From positions 10,788,001 to 10,852,000 of the forward strand of contig NC_026657.2 in assembly GCF_000004075.3 (NCBI RefSeq): a stretch of 64,000 bases of DNA, given 5' to 3'. Source of the DNA: Cucumis sativus (lineage: Eukaryota > Streptophyta > Magnoliopsida > Cucurbitales > Cucurbitaceae). Under the pieces are notes generated by a model. It was given only the letters and a program-made list of their open reading frames with translations, was not told the origin of the DNA and ran no database searches. The position numbers and the translations under genes are program-made. How positions within the stretch are numbered: position 1 is the first letter of the stretch; each line of letters begins with the position of its first letter. Positions 46,637 through 57,890 of this stretch are shown here, piece by piece.

Positions 46637-47731
46637 TCATCTTCTAGACTCCACTAATTTCTGCTCATACAACTCCAACAATCCAGGAATCTGCTCCTTA
46701 TGAAGGTTGATGTATTTTTCTATGAAACGCTTTTCAGAAGAGCAAAACAACGAAGTAAAATTCGCGTTTTTAATCAATCCCTTTGACACCAAAACTTGAT
46801 AAACATGGCCTCTAGGCAAAAGCCTCTTCTTCATACTAAGTGAAACTAAGATTGGTCTTGTAGCAGCGAAAGATGATTTGCATCCCATTTTGTTGACAAA
46901 AAAATCCATTGCACCATTAATCTTATCCTCAGAACCCATCATACACCATGGATGCCTTCTAAAAGCAGAACAGATCTGTTCTTCAGACAATCCCCATTTC
47001 CTATAAACTTCAACCTTCTTATCCCATGTAGATTTGGTCATTGCTCGCAGAGCAAAAACAGCAACAAGAAACTGCAATTGTTGACGGTTGAATCCCATTT
47101 CCGTAACTCTCTCTACTATCTCCTTGAATCGGATGGGGTTTATCAAGAAAGTTCTAGGCTGGTACTGAAGATATTTTAAAATATTTGAATCGGGCACTCC
47201 AATTTGTTTCAGAATTTCAATATTGGGACCAACTGAAATTCGAAGATCCTTCACGAGAACACCCGCAAAGCGCTTTATGGCATTGAGAGTCTTCTCCTCA
47301 GTTCCAAGCACGGCTTGAATATAATCAAAGGCTGGAATAATTCGTTTGTTTAAACTTCCTGTAAAAAAATTAGGAACTGTACATACTATTTTGACAACCT
47401 CTGGGGAAGAAAGCCCTTTAGATTGAAGAAACAACAATTTGGGCAATAGAATTTTCTCGGGGTTCATAGAAAGAATTCTAGGAAACCTCATGGCAAGGTC
47501 AGAGATTTGTGATTGAGAGAATCCCTGATTCTCAAGTAACGCAATTAGAGCCTTCCCATTATTCTCGAGCTGAACAGCATTAGAAGACAACGAAGCAGAT
47601 TTGGGAGATGATACAATCTCAGAAGAGGTGGATAAGTATCTGAGAGATTTGAACGGACTTTGGGAAAATCCGTGAGAAAAGAGTGAGGATGGAGATCTAA
47701 GTAGAAGGATTGTGCGAAAGAAGTTAGACAT
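46637..47731 (-). CDS. mTERF-domain protein 3 of the cluster
   Basis: A single exon of 364 aa. The presequence-like start is MSNFFRTILLLRSPSSLFSH. mTERF motifs include NQGFSQSQISDLAMRFPRIL, LLFLQSKGLSSPEVVKIVCT, RFAGVLVKDLRISVGPNIEI and KWGLSEEQICSAFRRHPWCM. The C-terminus is LLELYEQKLVESRR, with the stop just ahead of the shared donor-like ACAG|GTTCGA. The first 60 residues and the leader are nearly identical to gene 4, but the central part follows its own lineage. Upstream is a duplicated leader with GC-rich patches. Predicted organelle protein. Confidence 0.92.
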   Translation of the reverse strand: MSNFFRTILLLRSPSSLFSHGFSQSPFKSLRYLSTSSEIVSSPKSASLSSNAVQLENNGKALIALLENQGFSQSQISDLAMRFPRILSMNPEKILLPKLLFLQSKGLSSPEVVKIVCTVPNFFTGSLNKRIIPAFDYIQAVLGTEEKTLNAIKRFAGVLVKDLRISVGPNIEILKQIGVPDSNILKYLQYQPRTFLINPIRFKEIVERVTEMGFNRQQLQFLVAVFALRAMTKSTWDKKVEVYRKWGLSEEQICSAFRRHPWCMMGSEDKINGAMDFFVNKMGCKSSFAATRPILVSLSMKKRLLPRGHVYQVLVSKGLIKNANFTSLFCSSEKRFIEKYINLHKEQIPGLLELYEQKLVESRR

Positions 47732-49429
47732 GAGTGTAAGAAGTGGGAGGAGAAGGAAGACAGACCTGTTGGTTCCTTGTTGAGAAGAAGAATGGGAGAA
47801 ACTAGCAATGCCTCACAAGAGGATGAAGCTATGAGAGAAGAGAAAAGAAAAATTGGCGACGGCGGGGTATCGGCGATCGGCAGAGTGGGAGAGTGAGAGA
47901 GTGAGAGAGTGAGAGAGAACAAAGAAAATGAGAAAATGAAGGAAGGAAGGGGTTTAGGGTTTTTGAAGGGAAATGGTCGAAAGTAGATTTTTTTAAAACC
48001 AACCCGTTTCTGAATACTCGATAGAAAAAAACAAAAGACAAAGTTGAAGTCTAATGGGAAAGAAAGTTTTGGACACCAAATTTTAAAAGGAAGAGTTTTG
48101 GGACAAATGTACATGTAGATGTTTAAATTACCCTTTAGTTTTAAAAAAAAACCTCTAAAATATTGAACGCAATTTCTTTCTCATGCAACACATACTATTC
48201 CACGCTGGTGAACTCTCACAGGTGACTCCATTTAAAATTTGGTCTCCAAAACTCTAGTCCAAACCAGCTACCATCTAGAGTTGTAAATGGTCAAAAACCA
48301 AACCATGTGACTTTAACTGAGGTTTGAAGGAAAATCTCTGTGCTAAATCAGTGTATTTAATGATGTTTTGAGTTTAATGGAGAATGGACTTGAGTTTTGA
48401 GTTCTCTCAGCTGGAATGAAGAATCAAAACTTAACAAATTGTTCATTTTCTTAAAAAAAAATCCATCATTAAGAAAAAAACCACACTGATAAAGTTGAAA
48501 AAATCTTGAAATGAGGCAAATAAAAGTTGAAATAACTAAGAAAGAAAAGTTTTTGAAACAACAATTAGATTGTTAAAATTGAGATTCAAATTATAATTTA
48601 TACACCACAAGTATATACATGAGATTCGACCGCTTTGGACTTCTAAGATCAACATGCTACCGAACATGGATTAAAGAAGTGTTTGTTCACAAAAATCCGA
48701 ATAAGGTACAACCATCTTTCTTACAAGCATTTCATCAAACACATTATGGGCGTAACTTGGAATTTTCCGTTGTTCGTCACATTACAACCAACTAAATACA
48801 CGAATTAAGGATTTCAGTATATGAAGAAACCAATTATGCAACACCCATTAACTAACTGTTAAAATTAATTGCAATAACAAAACAAAAATTCTAAAATACA
48901 AGAAAAGAAAAGAAGAAAAAATAACCTGGTGTCAATTATTGAAAGAGTGGCCGGAAGTTGAAGGTGTGTGTGAACGCTGGGTGCTAAGTCACTGGGCGTG
49001 ATGGATGGGTCACCATGGGCGTTCGGGTGGTAGGGGCTTCATGGAGACTTTCTTTGTTCCTGAAAGATGGAAAGTGAAAAACTAGAGGAGGAGTTGTTCT
49101 CTTTTTTTTAAAAAAAAAACGTCTTCAAGAAATGTTCGGATGTGAAAAATATTTTGAAAATTCGCCTACTTTTCATAAAAATTCTTGACATTTGCAAAAC
49201 GTAAAGAAAATACATATTATTTGACGTTTTTAAATGTCAAGAAAAGTTCTAGCATTAAATTTTTTTCAAAAGATTACCCATATCCGCCTTTTCATAAAAT
49301 CAGTGATGTTATTGACCTTTTCATAAAATTTGGACATTTTACCTTTGAAATCACGAATTTTTTAATATTTTATTTCTAAAAACGGTCAAATATTTAAATC
49401 ATAAACATTAAGAGAGTCTATTTTTTTCA
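47732..49429. other. Leader of mTERF gene 3 and intergenic DNA
   Basis: The first 230 bases upstream of gene 3 match those upstream of genes 2 and 4, including AAGAAGTGGGAGGAGAAGGA, GTTGAGAAGAAGAATGGGAG and GGCATCGGCGAT-type GC patches. An open minus-strand frame across this leader overlaps the gene start in another frame and is not a gene. The rest is AT-rich with nothing recognised. Confidence 0.55.
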
Positions 49430-50100
49430 AGTAGTATTGAAATTTTAAAACAAAAGCTCACAATCTCGATGTAGAGAGAAATTATGTAAAAACGATTTTT
49501 TAAAATTTGAGAAGAATCGCAATGTCGAGGGACAAAATAGATCGAGATAAACAAATTTAGTAGCTTTTGAAAATATATGTAAAAGTAAAAGTGTGCTACT
49601 CCTCACAAATTTTCCCAAAATTTTTCCATTTATTTTTAAGAGTTATCATAATGTAGTTTTGAAAAACATTATAAAAACAATTAAGTTAAAATAAATTATT
49701 TAAAATAACAAAGAAATATTTCATATTATTTTATCAGTTACGTCTCTTATTCTTTGTTAATAATTGCAATTAACCTCTTTTTTAATTAAGATAATTAGAC
49801 ATTCTAAAATTAACAAAGGAAAATCTCTTTCTTCTCTCCATCCATCTTCATCTTCTCTTCCTCTCCCTCTTTTATGAAAAACAAATAAACTAAACAATTC
49901 AAACCTTTTACAAAGCATAACCCTTCACAATATAGTATATTTCCTCGTCACAACGCTTGTTCTTCTCTCTTCCCTCTTTATTCTTTTTCTCTCGTTCTCT
50001 TCTTCTTCCCTGCTGTTTTCCCTTCTTTTCTTTTCTCTCTCATATTTTATTGCGTTTGAAATTGACCAAAATCTACCCAAAAAAATATATGATTGTTGGT
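49430..50100 (-). repeat. Duplicated mTERF 3' flank, copy 2
   Basis: AATTTGAGAAGAATCGCAAT, AACAAATTTA, AAGAGTTATCA, AAATTATTTAAAATAACAAA and ATGAAAAACAAATAAACTAA recur in the same order at about 52205-52980. The block lies directly 3' of mTERF gene 4. It marks the duplication unit of the array. Confidence 0.7.
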
Positions 50101-50259
50101 TTAAAAATTGTTAATCTTTGATTCTAATACTTGTATATACATATATATCTATTTTAGATAGCAAAAAAGTGATAATGTAGAAACACAGACTCTTGAATGT
50201 ATATAAATCTTAGTTCTCACTACACATATCAACTAACAAAACAGTTAAACATTAAAATT

Positions 50260-51375
50260 TCAAGGAGATCGAACCTGTTCATCTTCTAAATCCATTAATT
50301 TCTCTTTATACAACTCCAACAATTCAGGAATCTGCTCCTTATGAGGGTTGATGAATTTGTCTATGAAAAGGTTTGCAGAAGAGTTAAAAAACAAAGCAAA
50401 ATGCGCGTACTTCTTAATCAAACACTTTGACACCAAAACTTGATAAACGTAGCCTCTAGGCAAAATCCTCTTCTTCAAACTATATGAAACTAAAGTTGGT
50501 GTTCTAGCAACCAAAAATGGTTCACATCCCATTTTGTTGACAAAAAAATCCATTGCACCATTAATCTTATCCTCAGAAGCACTCATACAACGTGGATTTT
50601 TTCTAAAAGCTAAACGGATCTCTTCTTCAGACAATCCCCATTTCCTATAACCTTCAACCTTCTCATCCCATGTAGATTTGGTCATTGATCGCAGAGCAAA
50701 AACAGCAACAACAAACTGCAATCGTTGAGGGTTGAATCCCATTTCCGTAACTCTCTCTACAGCCTTCTTGAATCGGATGGAACTTGTTAAGAACATTTTA
50801 GGCTGCCGCTGAAGATAACTTGAAATATTTGAATCCGGCACTCCAATTTGTTTCAGAATTTCAATATTGGGACCAACTGAAGTTCGAAGATCCCAACCGA
50901 GAATACCCGGAAAGCGCTTTATAGCAGTGAGAGTCTTCTCCTCACTTCCAAGCACGGCTTGAATGTAATCAAAGGATGGAATAATTCGTTTGTTTAAACT
51001 TCCTGTTAAAACACAGGGAACTGAACATACTAATTTGACAATCTCTGGGGAAGAAAGACCTTTAGATTGAAAAAACAACAATTTGGGCGATAGGATTTTC
51101 TCGGGGTTCATAGAAATAATTTGAGGATACCTCTTGGCAAGGTCAGAGATTTGTGATTCAGAGAATCCATGATTCGCAAGTAACCCAATTACAGCCTTCG
51201 AATTATTATTGAGCTGAACAGCATTAGAAGGCAACGAAGCAGATTTGGGAGATGATACAATCTCAGAAGAGGTGGATAAGTATCTGAGAGATTTGAACGG
51301 ACTTTGGGAAAATCCGTGAGAAAAGAGTGAGGATGGAGATCTAAGTAGAAGGATTGTGCGAAAGAAGTTAGACAT
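50260..51375 (-). CDS. mTERF-domain protein 4 of the cluster (mosaic)
   Basis: A single exon of 371 aa. Residues 1 to about 48 (MSNFFRTILLLRSPSSLFSH to SSPKSASL) and the leader are almost those of gene 3. From about residue 50, with VQLNNNSKAVIGLLANHGFS, through RFPGILGWDLRTSVGPNIEI to GFNPQRLQFVVAVFALRSMT, it is nearly the same as gene 2. The last 100 residues are more its own (ANLFIDKFINPHKEQIPELL) but end LEDEQVRSP like gene 2. The change of affinity falls near 51210-51245. This pattern suggests unequal crossing-over or gene conversion. Predicted organelle-targeted nucleic-acid-binding protein. Target unknown. Confidence 0.92.
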   Translation of the reverse strand: MSNFFRTILLLRSPSSLFSHGFSQSPFKSLRYLSTSSEIVSSPKSASLPSNAVQLNNNSKAVIGLLANHGFSESQISDLAKRYPQIISMNPEKILSPKLLFFQSKGLSSPEIVKLVCSVPCVLTGSLNKRIIPSFDYIQAVLGSEEKTLTAIKRFPGILGWDLRTSVGPNIEILKQIGVPDSNISSYLQRQPKMFLTSSIRFKKAVERVTEMGFNPQRLQFVVAVFALRSMTKSTWDEKVEGYRKWGLSEEEIRLAFRKNPRCMSASEDKINGAMDFFVNKMGCEPFLVARTPTLVSYSLKKRILPRGYVYQVLVSKCLIKKYAHFALFFNSSANLFIDKFINPHKEQIPELLELYKEKLMDLEDEQVRSP

Positions 51376-52204
51376 GAGTGTAAGAAGTGGGAGGAGAAGG
51401 AAGACAGACCTGTTGGTTCCTTGTTGAGAAGAAGAATGGGAGAAACTAGCAATGCCTCACAAGAGGATGAAGCTATGAGAGAACAGAATAGAAAAATGGG
51501 GGGCGGCGGGGCATCGGCGATGGGCGGAGTGGGAGACAGAGAGAGGGTTAGGGTTTTTGAAGGGAAATGGTCGAAAATAACTTTCTGAAAACTAATTAAT
51601 AAAGGTGAAGCTAAAACTAGCAAAGTACACAGACTTTTTCTCTTTAATGAAATTAGCGTTGTACACTCTTCATGAATCTTACACCAACATTCATCTTGAT
51701 TCCCTCTCAAATCAATTTGGTGCAATATCAAGACTTTGTAAAGCACAATCATTATTAAAATTATTTCCAAAATTATTTTTAAAAAAACATATGTGAAACA
51801 CAAACAAATTTGGAAGAAATTTTATAAATCTTGACTGAGATTATTCATCTCCTCGAATCCATATTGATAAAATTGTCGAGTTCATCAAAGGAAACCACTT
51901 ACGTTAACTTAAAATATAGTTTAACATCTAATTAGAACCGAAAACCAACTACATATTTTTCCATCCACCTCAGATTTTACCTAAACTATGGAATTGTTCA
52001 AAATAAATCACATTTACATATTTAAGCTTGAGAATGACTATGTTAAATTTTGGAAGCAAAAATCAGACAAATCTCTTCGATTTTGGGAGCAAACATGCAA
52101 CATCTCATCCCGAATGAGTCCAGGATTTAAGGTTTTGAGAATATCTAATGTTTAAGCTTTCGAGAGTATTTTGGTCATTTGAGAATTTCATTTATTTTGA
52201 AATT
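51376..52204. other. Leader of mTERF gene 4 and intergenic DNA
   Basis: The 180 bases upstream of gene 4 match the gene 3 leader. Beyond about 51600 similarity is lost. No gene is seen. Confidence 0.5.
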
Positions 52205-52980
52205 TTAATATTTTCAATAAATAAAAAACTCACAATCCCATTGACATTCTAGACCTAGATGGATCAAAAAATTATTTTAACACAATTTTTTTCAATTTGA
52301 GAAGAATCTCAATGTCGAGGTTAGCTTAATAAACCTAGAAAAACAAATTTACATTTTTTTAAGTGTACTATTTTTGAAATGTAAAACTAAATGTGTGGTA
52401 GTTCCCGACATTTTTCAATTTAATTTCTTTTAAGAGTTATCAAAATTATTTGAAAAAGATTATAAAAACAATAAGTTCAAATAAATTATTTAAAATGACA
52501 AATAAATAGTTCATATTATTTCACTTTTTAACCACTCCTAAACTAATTACAATTATATTCTTAAACTTCGGATTTGATGAATTATTCCTCTTATATTTTA
52601 TCAAATATTTTAAAATTAACAAATCAAAATTTCATCTCAAATCTCTTTCTACTCCCTCAACCTTTCCTCTCGCATCTTCCTCTCCTCTGTTTTTTATGAA
52701 AAACAAATAAACTAAAAAATTCAAACCTTTTACAAATTCTAATTCAAGTTAGGTGAAGTGGAAGATAAAATTAAGTTTTGGAGAAAAAAAAATGATTCAA
52801 TATTGCCATAAAATTCCAAAGACACTTAGTTATTTTCTCTTCATTCTTTATTCTTCTTCTCTTGTTTTCTTCTTCTTCCTAGTTGTTTTCCTACTTTTTG
52901 TTCTCTTTTCTTTCAATCTTCATTTTCTTTTATCTCTCTCATATTTTATTGTGTTTGAAATCAACCATGTTTCTTAGGGA
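52205..52980 (-). repeat. Orphan mTERF 3' flank, copy 3
   Basis: This block matches 49430-50100 and 42821-43110 but has no mTERF gene on its 5' side, where one would be expected at about 53.1 kb and beyond. It probably marks a lost array member or the array edge. It is non-coding. Confidence 0.65.
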
Positions 52981-53818
52981 AGGGGAAGATAAAAGATGAA
53001 GATGCAAAGTGATGATGAAGGGAGAAGAAAGAAGTAAGAGAAACGAATGGATGCATGCTTGATATTTTGCTGGCTTCGACCAAGCCGAGATTGAACAATT
53101 TTATTTTATCCATATTTTGGGACTAAGTTGATCTCTTGAGTCGGAAAACATGCGAGGAAGCCTCATTAAGTTGTTTTGTACGGTTTGGACCTTTACTTAA
53201 GCCAACCCATTTTTTCGATTCTTGGTAAGTTTTCACTCGTGCCCCGAATCTATTGTACTTAATGTTGTTTGTTGGATGTCGACTATGTCCATTAGATTAA
53301 AAAATCATCCATAACTACTATGTTTAGTTTTTGTGTCATCGTCTTAACAACAAAACAAGATATATAAATAAAAAAATTTAAACATATTTAAAGTAAAAAG
53401 ATTAAATTTTGACCAATTGAATGTTTAGTTTATGGACTAAACATGAACATAATCCAAACTAATCCACAATGGAACTGTTCAATATGTTGATTTTTCCCCT
53501 CAAATCTACGTCAAACACCAATTGGTTGGTTTCCTTTGATTTTGTAGGGATGATAGGCTAATCAATCGACTATGTCAATGATCGGTCGATTTTCGTGTAA
53601 TATTTTCATCTATAATTATATATTCCATTCAAGTATTTGTATTTGCTGCTAGCTCGTAGCCATGCAAAAGTTATTAGATATTTGATTTCAATGGATATTA
53701 TTATTAATCTATAAATTGATAGCTAAAACATAGAATATAATTCTCCATCTTTGGACATGTTGTCATTGTGTATTATGATCATATGCTTAGAGTTAAAGCA
53801 AAGGATTAGGCAATTAAA
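52981..53818. other. Intergenic, no gene seen
   Basis: AT-rich DNA between the orphan mTERF flank and the BAHD gene. No mTERF motif was recognised in any frame. Confidence 0.5.
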
Positions 53819-55397
53819 TCATATTGCAAATATATAACGCATGAACTTCTTCATCTTCTCCTTCTCCAAACTAATCCAAACATTAACACTACCTCTACTC
53901 CTCCCTCCGCCGCTCTCTCCGCCGTTCGCAGGAGAAAGTAACAACACAAACTCATCATTCCCGTTGGCCACTGGACTAACATGAACCGGTTTTCCAAACC
54001 CAAAATCTAATTCCTTAAACGGCAACTTCCACCAAGCCGAAACATAAAAACTCTTCCCATTACAAGTCGCCGGAATCCCTCTATAAACCTCAAGCCAATC
54101 AATCGCCGATCTCACATACTCCTCCCCCGATACCCTCTCAATCCCTTCCTTCACCCTCTCCACACAAAACGAAAACGGCCGTTCCACCACTTCCGCCGCA
54201 CGCGCCGCCGCAAACCCAGTAACCACAGCGTTTCCAACGAAACCATCTGGGAGAACCGGACGGATCTTGGACCGGACATCAACCGCAAACAAAACCATGG
54301 AGGTTTCGCCTGGGCGGTCCGAGTAGACCGCGCGGGTCCTGGCGCGCCACAGCTGGGACAGAATGGCTTCGAAGGTGGAGCAGGGGATGGGAGCAGCGGC
54401 GTTCTTGAGAGTGGCGATGGTGGAGGGGGTGAAGGGAATGAGGGAGTGGAGGTGGTTGGAGGCGGACATGGGCGGCGATGGGGTAGGGGAGGGTTTATTG
54501 AGGGCGGTGAAGGAGGAGGGGAGTTGTTTTAGGGTTGGGGAAAATGGGGTGTACTCTTGGTGGGGATGTGAAATAAGAGGAGGATTTCGAGCTCTGAAAA
54601 TTGTTCTGTCGTTAAAAATGGTTTGGGGTTTCAGGTCGCCGCCGCCGCGACATATTGATGCGAGGTTTTGGAACATCTCCGCCGCGGATTTGCCGTCCAA
54701 AACGCCGTGGTTTGTTACCATGCCGATTGCATACCCTCCGCACACAAACTCCGTAACCTGTACCATGTGTACAATTACAAACAAGTTTTATGGGTTGAAG
54801 ATAAATATCAATATTTTGCTTCAAGAAAAATGTGATATAATGTACCATCTATCTATGTTTTGTCACCATCCATTACTTTCTTGTATACAGAAATCCAATG
54901 AGTGAAGTGAATATTATTCTAATCAAATCAATTTCATTCAACAGTTTTTCGCCACATACCTGAACAGTAAACAGAGCTCTTTCATGGAGGTTTGTGTGGA
55001 GTCCAGGCCGATGAACAAACCGACCAAAACTCGGATTCGGAAGCGACAAATCCCCAAGATCCCTCATCCTCACCTTCGATTTCGCATTCACAAACACAAC
55101 ACCGGCATTATTACAAGCCAGCTCCAACCGCCCGCTCTCCCGGTTCGTCTGAAATCGACCGGCCAAGAAATAGTACGGAACCAAAAGAATCGCCAACGCT
55201 CTCTTCACAATCCTCGACATCTCCGCCGCCGAACCGTCCTCAAAGAAGTACACGGTTTCCACAGTGAAGGCCACCGCCACATCGATGTTCGACAGGAAGA
55301 TCGTCTCCTCCGGCGTTGGATTGGATGGAGAGAGGAGTTTCTGAGGCTCGTCTTTGAGTATGTCTTCGTCGGATATGGAGAGAGGAGAGACGGCCAT
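53819..55397 (-). CDS. BAHD-family acyltransferase
   Basis: Two exons, 55397-54960 and 54757-53819, join after FTVQ to VTEFVCGGYAIG, giving 458 aa, normal for the family. The catalytic HxxxD motif is HGVLD (His163, Asp167) in TNHGVLDGKSAAEMF. The structural motif near the C-terminus is DFGFG (397-401), a variant of DFGWG. The enzyme transfers an acyl group from CoA to an alcohol or amine in the cytosol. The N-terminal LSNIDVAVAFTVETVYFF and overall pattern recall the omega-hydroxyacid feruloyltransferase (HHT) side of the family, but the substrate is an inference. The single intron at this place is the usual BAHD position. The second exon is GC-rich compared with its neighbours. Confidence 0.93.
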
Positions 55398-57670
55398 GGC
55401 GATTAATTTGATGCTGATTGAGAGGGAGAAGGAATTGGAGAGAGGTGAAATCCATGGCGGATTTAGGAATTTTAAGAGATAAAATTGCGATTTATTTGGA
55501 GCATGAGAGTTTCGTTGCTTTCGATTCTTTAGCGCGGGCGTGAAAGAACATGTTCATTTCTCGTCGGAGACGGGAGAGGAGGTAATTTGGTGGCGCCCGT
55601 CCGTCGTGCGGGAAGTATACCCGTGCGGATCCCATGTATGAATTAAAAGTTTAAAGGACAGTTTTGTAATTTAATGTAGGCCCAATTAATAATTGGGCCT
55701 ATCTATCTCTTATTAAAGCCCAGGGATCCTATTAGTCGGGCGAATCCGGTTTGAATTTATTTATAAATATTTGTCGGCAAACTTATTTTTTTTCTTTCAT
55801 AATAAATAATAATAATTATTTATTCAAAACTAAAAATGTAGAATAAAATGTTTTTTTTTCTCTTTTGAAGAAAGACCAATACTTTAAGTTGTGCCCTTTT
55901 TGTTGGAATTTTAGAGTTATAAAAGTATTTTATAGTTTGAGAAGTGGAATTTCATAAGTATGAAATTTTGTTGGTTTATACCAAACTCGTAATTGTGTGA
56001 GTTCTTAATTACGTCTTTTAGTGATTTTACACTACTTCACTTATCTGGTTCTAAAATCAGTCAATCTAGTCTTAAATCATTGGACTTTGAGAATGAAGAA
56101 AGCCTATCGTCTATATTCGTGGTTTGGAAACTAAGTAGATAATAAGAATCATACCCTCTCCTTTTCCTATTAGAATTTAAACTCATACTCTACCCTATAT
56201 GGATCCCTACCTTTCTATAGTTTTTTTTTTCTTTTTTTTGTTAATACGGGGAAGTAGCTCAAACAAATCCAATTGAAAGATAATGCTAGATCTCATGACT
56301 TCGAATGTCTCCTTTTATGGAACCCCTATAGTGTCTATTTACAGGAAAAACATAACTCAAACTAGAGTCATTTCAACCTTTGATAAACATGATCTCGCAC
56401 AATTAGAGTCGTCAAAATTTAGAAAGCATATTCGTTGACACCTCCTATTGAGGTAAGAGAGTCCAACCCCAAAAAAATTGGATAGAGACGGATTTAAATG
56501 TTGGCTAGATAAGCATCCTATAATAAGAGGAGTAGTTATAAACCTATATACCCACATACTCAAGTATTCGAGTTTGTGTGACGAACACCGGACTGGTGTA
56601 CAAATATTTCTCATCTTGTAGTTCACATTACTTCCTAAATGGTAGATTTATCATTGTTGTCATGTGAATGATATATGCATTTTCTCCTCTCTGTATTTTG
56701 GCACCAATTAATTATGCTTTTTTTTTTTTTACTAAATCCACCCAAAAACAGTTTAGAAAATTAATTATGTGTTTGAATTACATTTTCAAGTGTTTAATTT
56801 TTTTTAAAAAAAAACTAAACTATTGGAAGCCACTTCAAATATAATTTTAAGTGTATCTAACAAATTTTTAATTCAATCCAAACGAAACAAATTAACCTAA
56901 CTATTTGTGTTAAATTTTTACTCATACTTCGAGCAAATAAAAGAATTTATTAGAAATACAATCAAAGTCCAACATTTATTTAAACAACTATTAAAACAAA
57001 AGAATTTTATAAAAATGTCAACAAATTGATCTTCTCATTAATATATTTCACGTTTTTAAATTAACAGATTTGCTATTCATATTATATTCACATTATGATT
57101 TTACATATATCTGGTGATGTGAATTATGAAAATATTAATGAAATGTAAACAACGGGTTGATTTATAGTTTTAATTTTCTTAAATGTAAGCAAGTGAAAAT
57201 TAAATTAAACACACCTTGTTATAAGAGTTATACTATTGATATCACGATTGTTTTGAGTATGTAATTGACGTGTAATTGTTCTAAGTTTTATTGTTGTCTC
57301 GTTGATGAATCTCAACTTTGTTTGACATTCGAGTAATGGTCTATTGACTCAAATATTGCATGGTTGTCCTATGACACCTTTCTAAAAAATACGACTTGAC
57401 CTAAATTGGTTATTAAGAAGTAGTTGGATGAGTTAGACATATTTGACCATATTTTAGGGTTATTTGATAATTTTTGTAACATTTTAATCTTCAAAACTTT
57501 TAATTTCTAATAATAATTTGGTCTCTTATTTGGTAAGAATTTCGTCTTTTTAGTATTAGCAATTTCTTCTCCATTTTTTACCATAATTAATATATTTCTC
57601 ATACACAAAAGTTGAATTCTTAGTCAAATATTTTTTTAAAGAATGGTTGCAAATATAACAATTAGATTCA
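55398..57670. other. BAHD promoter region and AT-rich intergenic
   Basis: The first few hundred bases are the presumed promoter of the BAHD gene, moderately GC-rich to about 55640. Beyond, DNA is AT-rich. An 89-codon frame near 56357-56626 has no family resemblance. Confidence 0.5.
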
Positions 57671-57890
57671 AATTAATTAAATATGTAGCAACATTTTAAA
57701 AAAATTGTTAATATAGCAAGATTAGCAAATATTATCCATAATAGAAGTCTATCATTGGTAGGCTATGTTGCAAATATGAATCTATTATTGATAAATCATA
57801 CGAGTCCATCAACGATAGAAGTTTATCGCCTATAGACTTTGCTATATTTGCAATTTAAAAATAAACTTTGTTATATACTTAATTATTATT
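57671..57890. mobile_element. MITE of family A, second copy
   Basis: The left end TTAATTAAATATGTAGCAAC and the right end read backwards, AATAATTAAGTATATAACAA, match each other and the ends of the copy at 29933-30142. Between them are TAGAAGTCTATCATTGGTAG and GACTTTGCTATATTTGCAAT. This supports one non-autonomous family in the genome. Non-coding. Confidence 0.6.

Noticed and set aside
47545-48114. 189-codon frame overlapping the start of mTERF gene 3 (similar ones at genes 1, 2 and 4)
   Set aside because: It is an alternative frame across leader and presequence. The mTERF frame is conserved between copies and this one is not.
54363-55406. Plus-strand frames across the BAHD gene
   Set aside because: They are antisense to the GC-rich BAHD exons and show no family match.
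56357-56626. 89-codon minus-strand frame
   Set aside because: No family resemblance, no promoter or splice signals. Probably repeat-derived.
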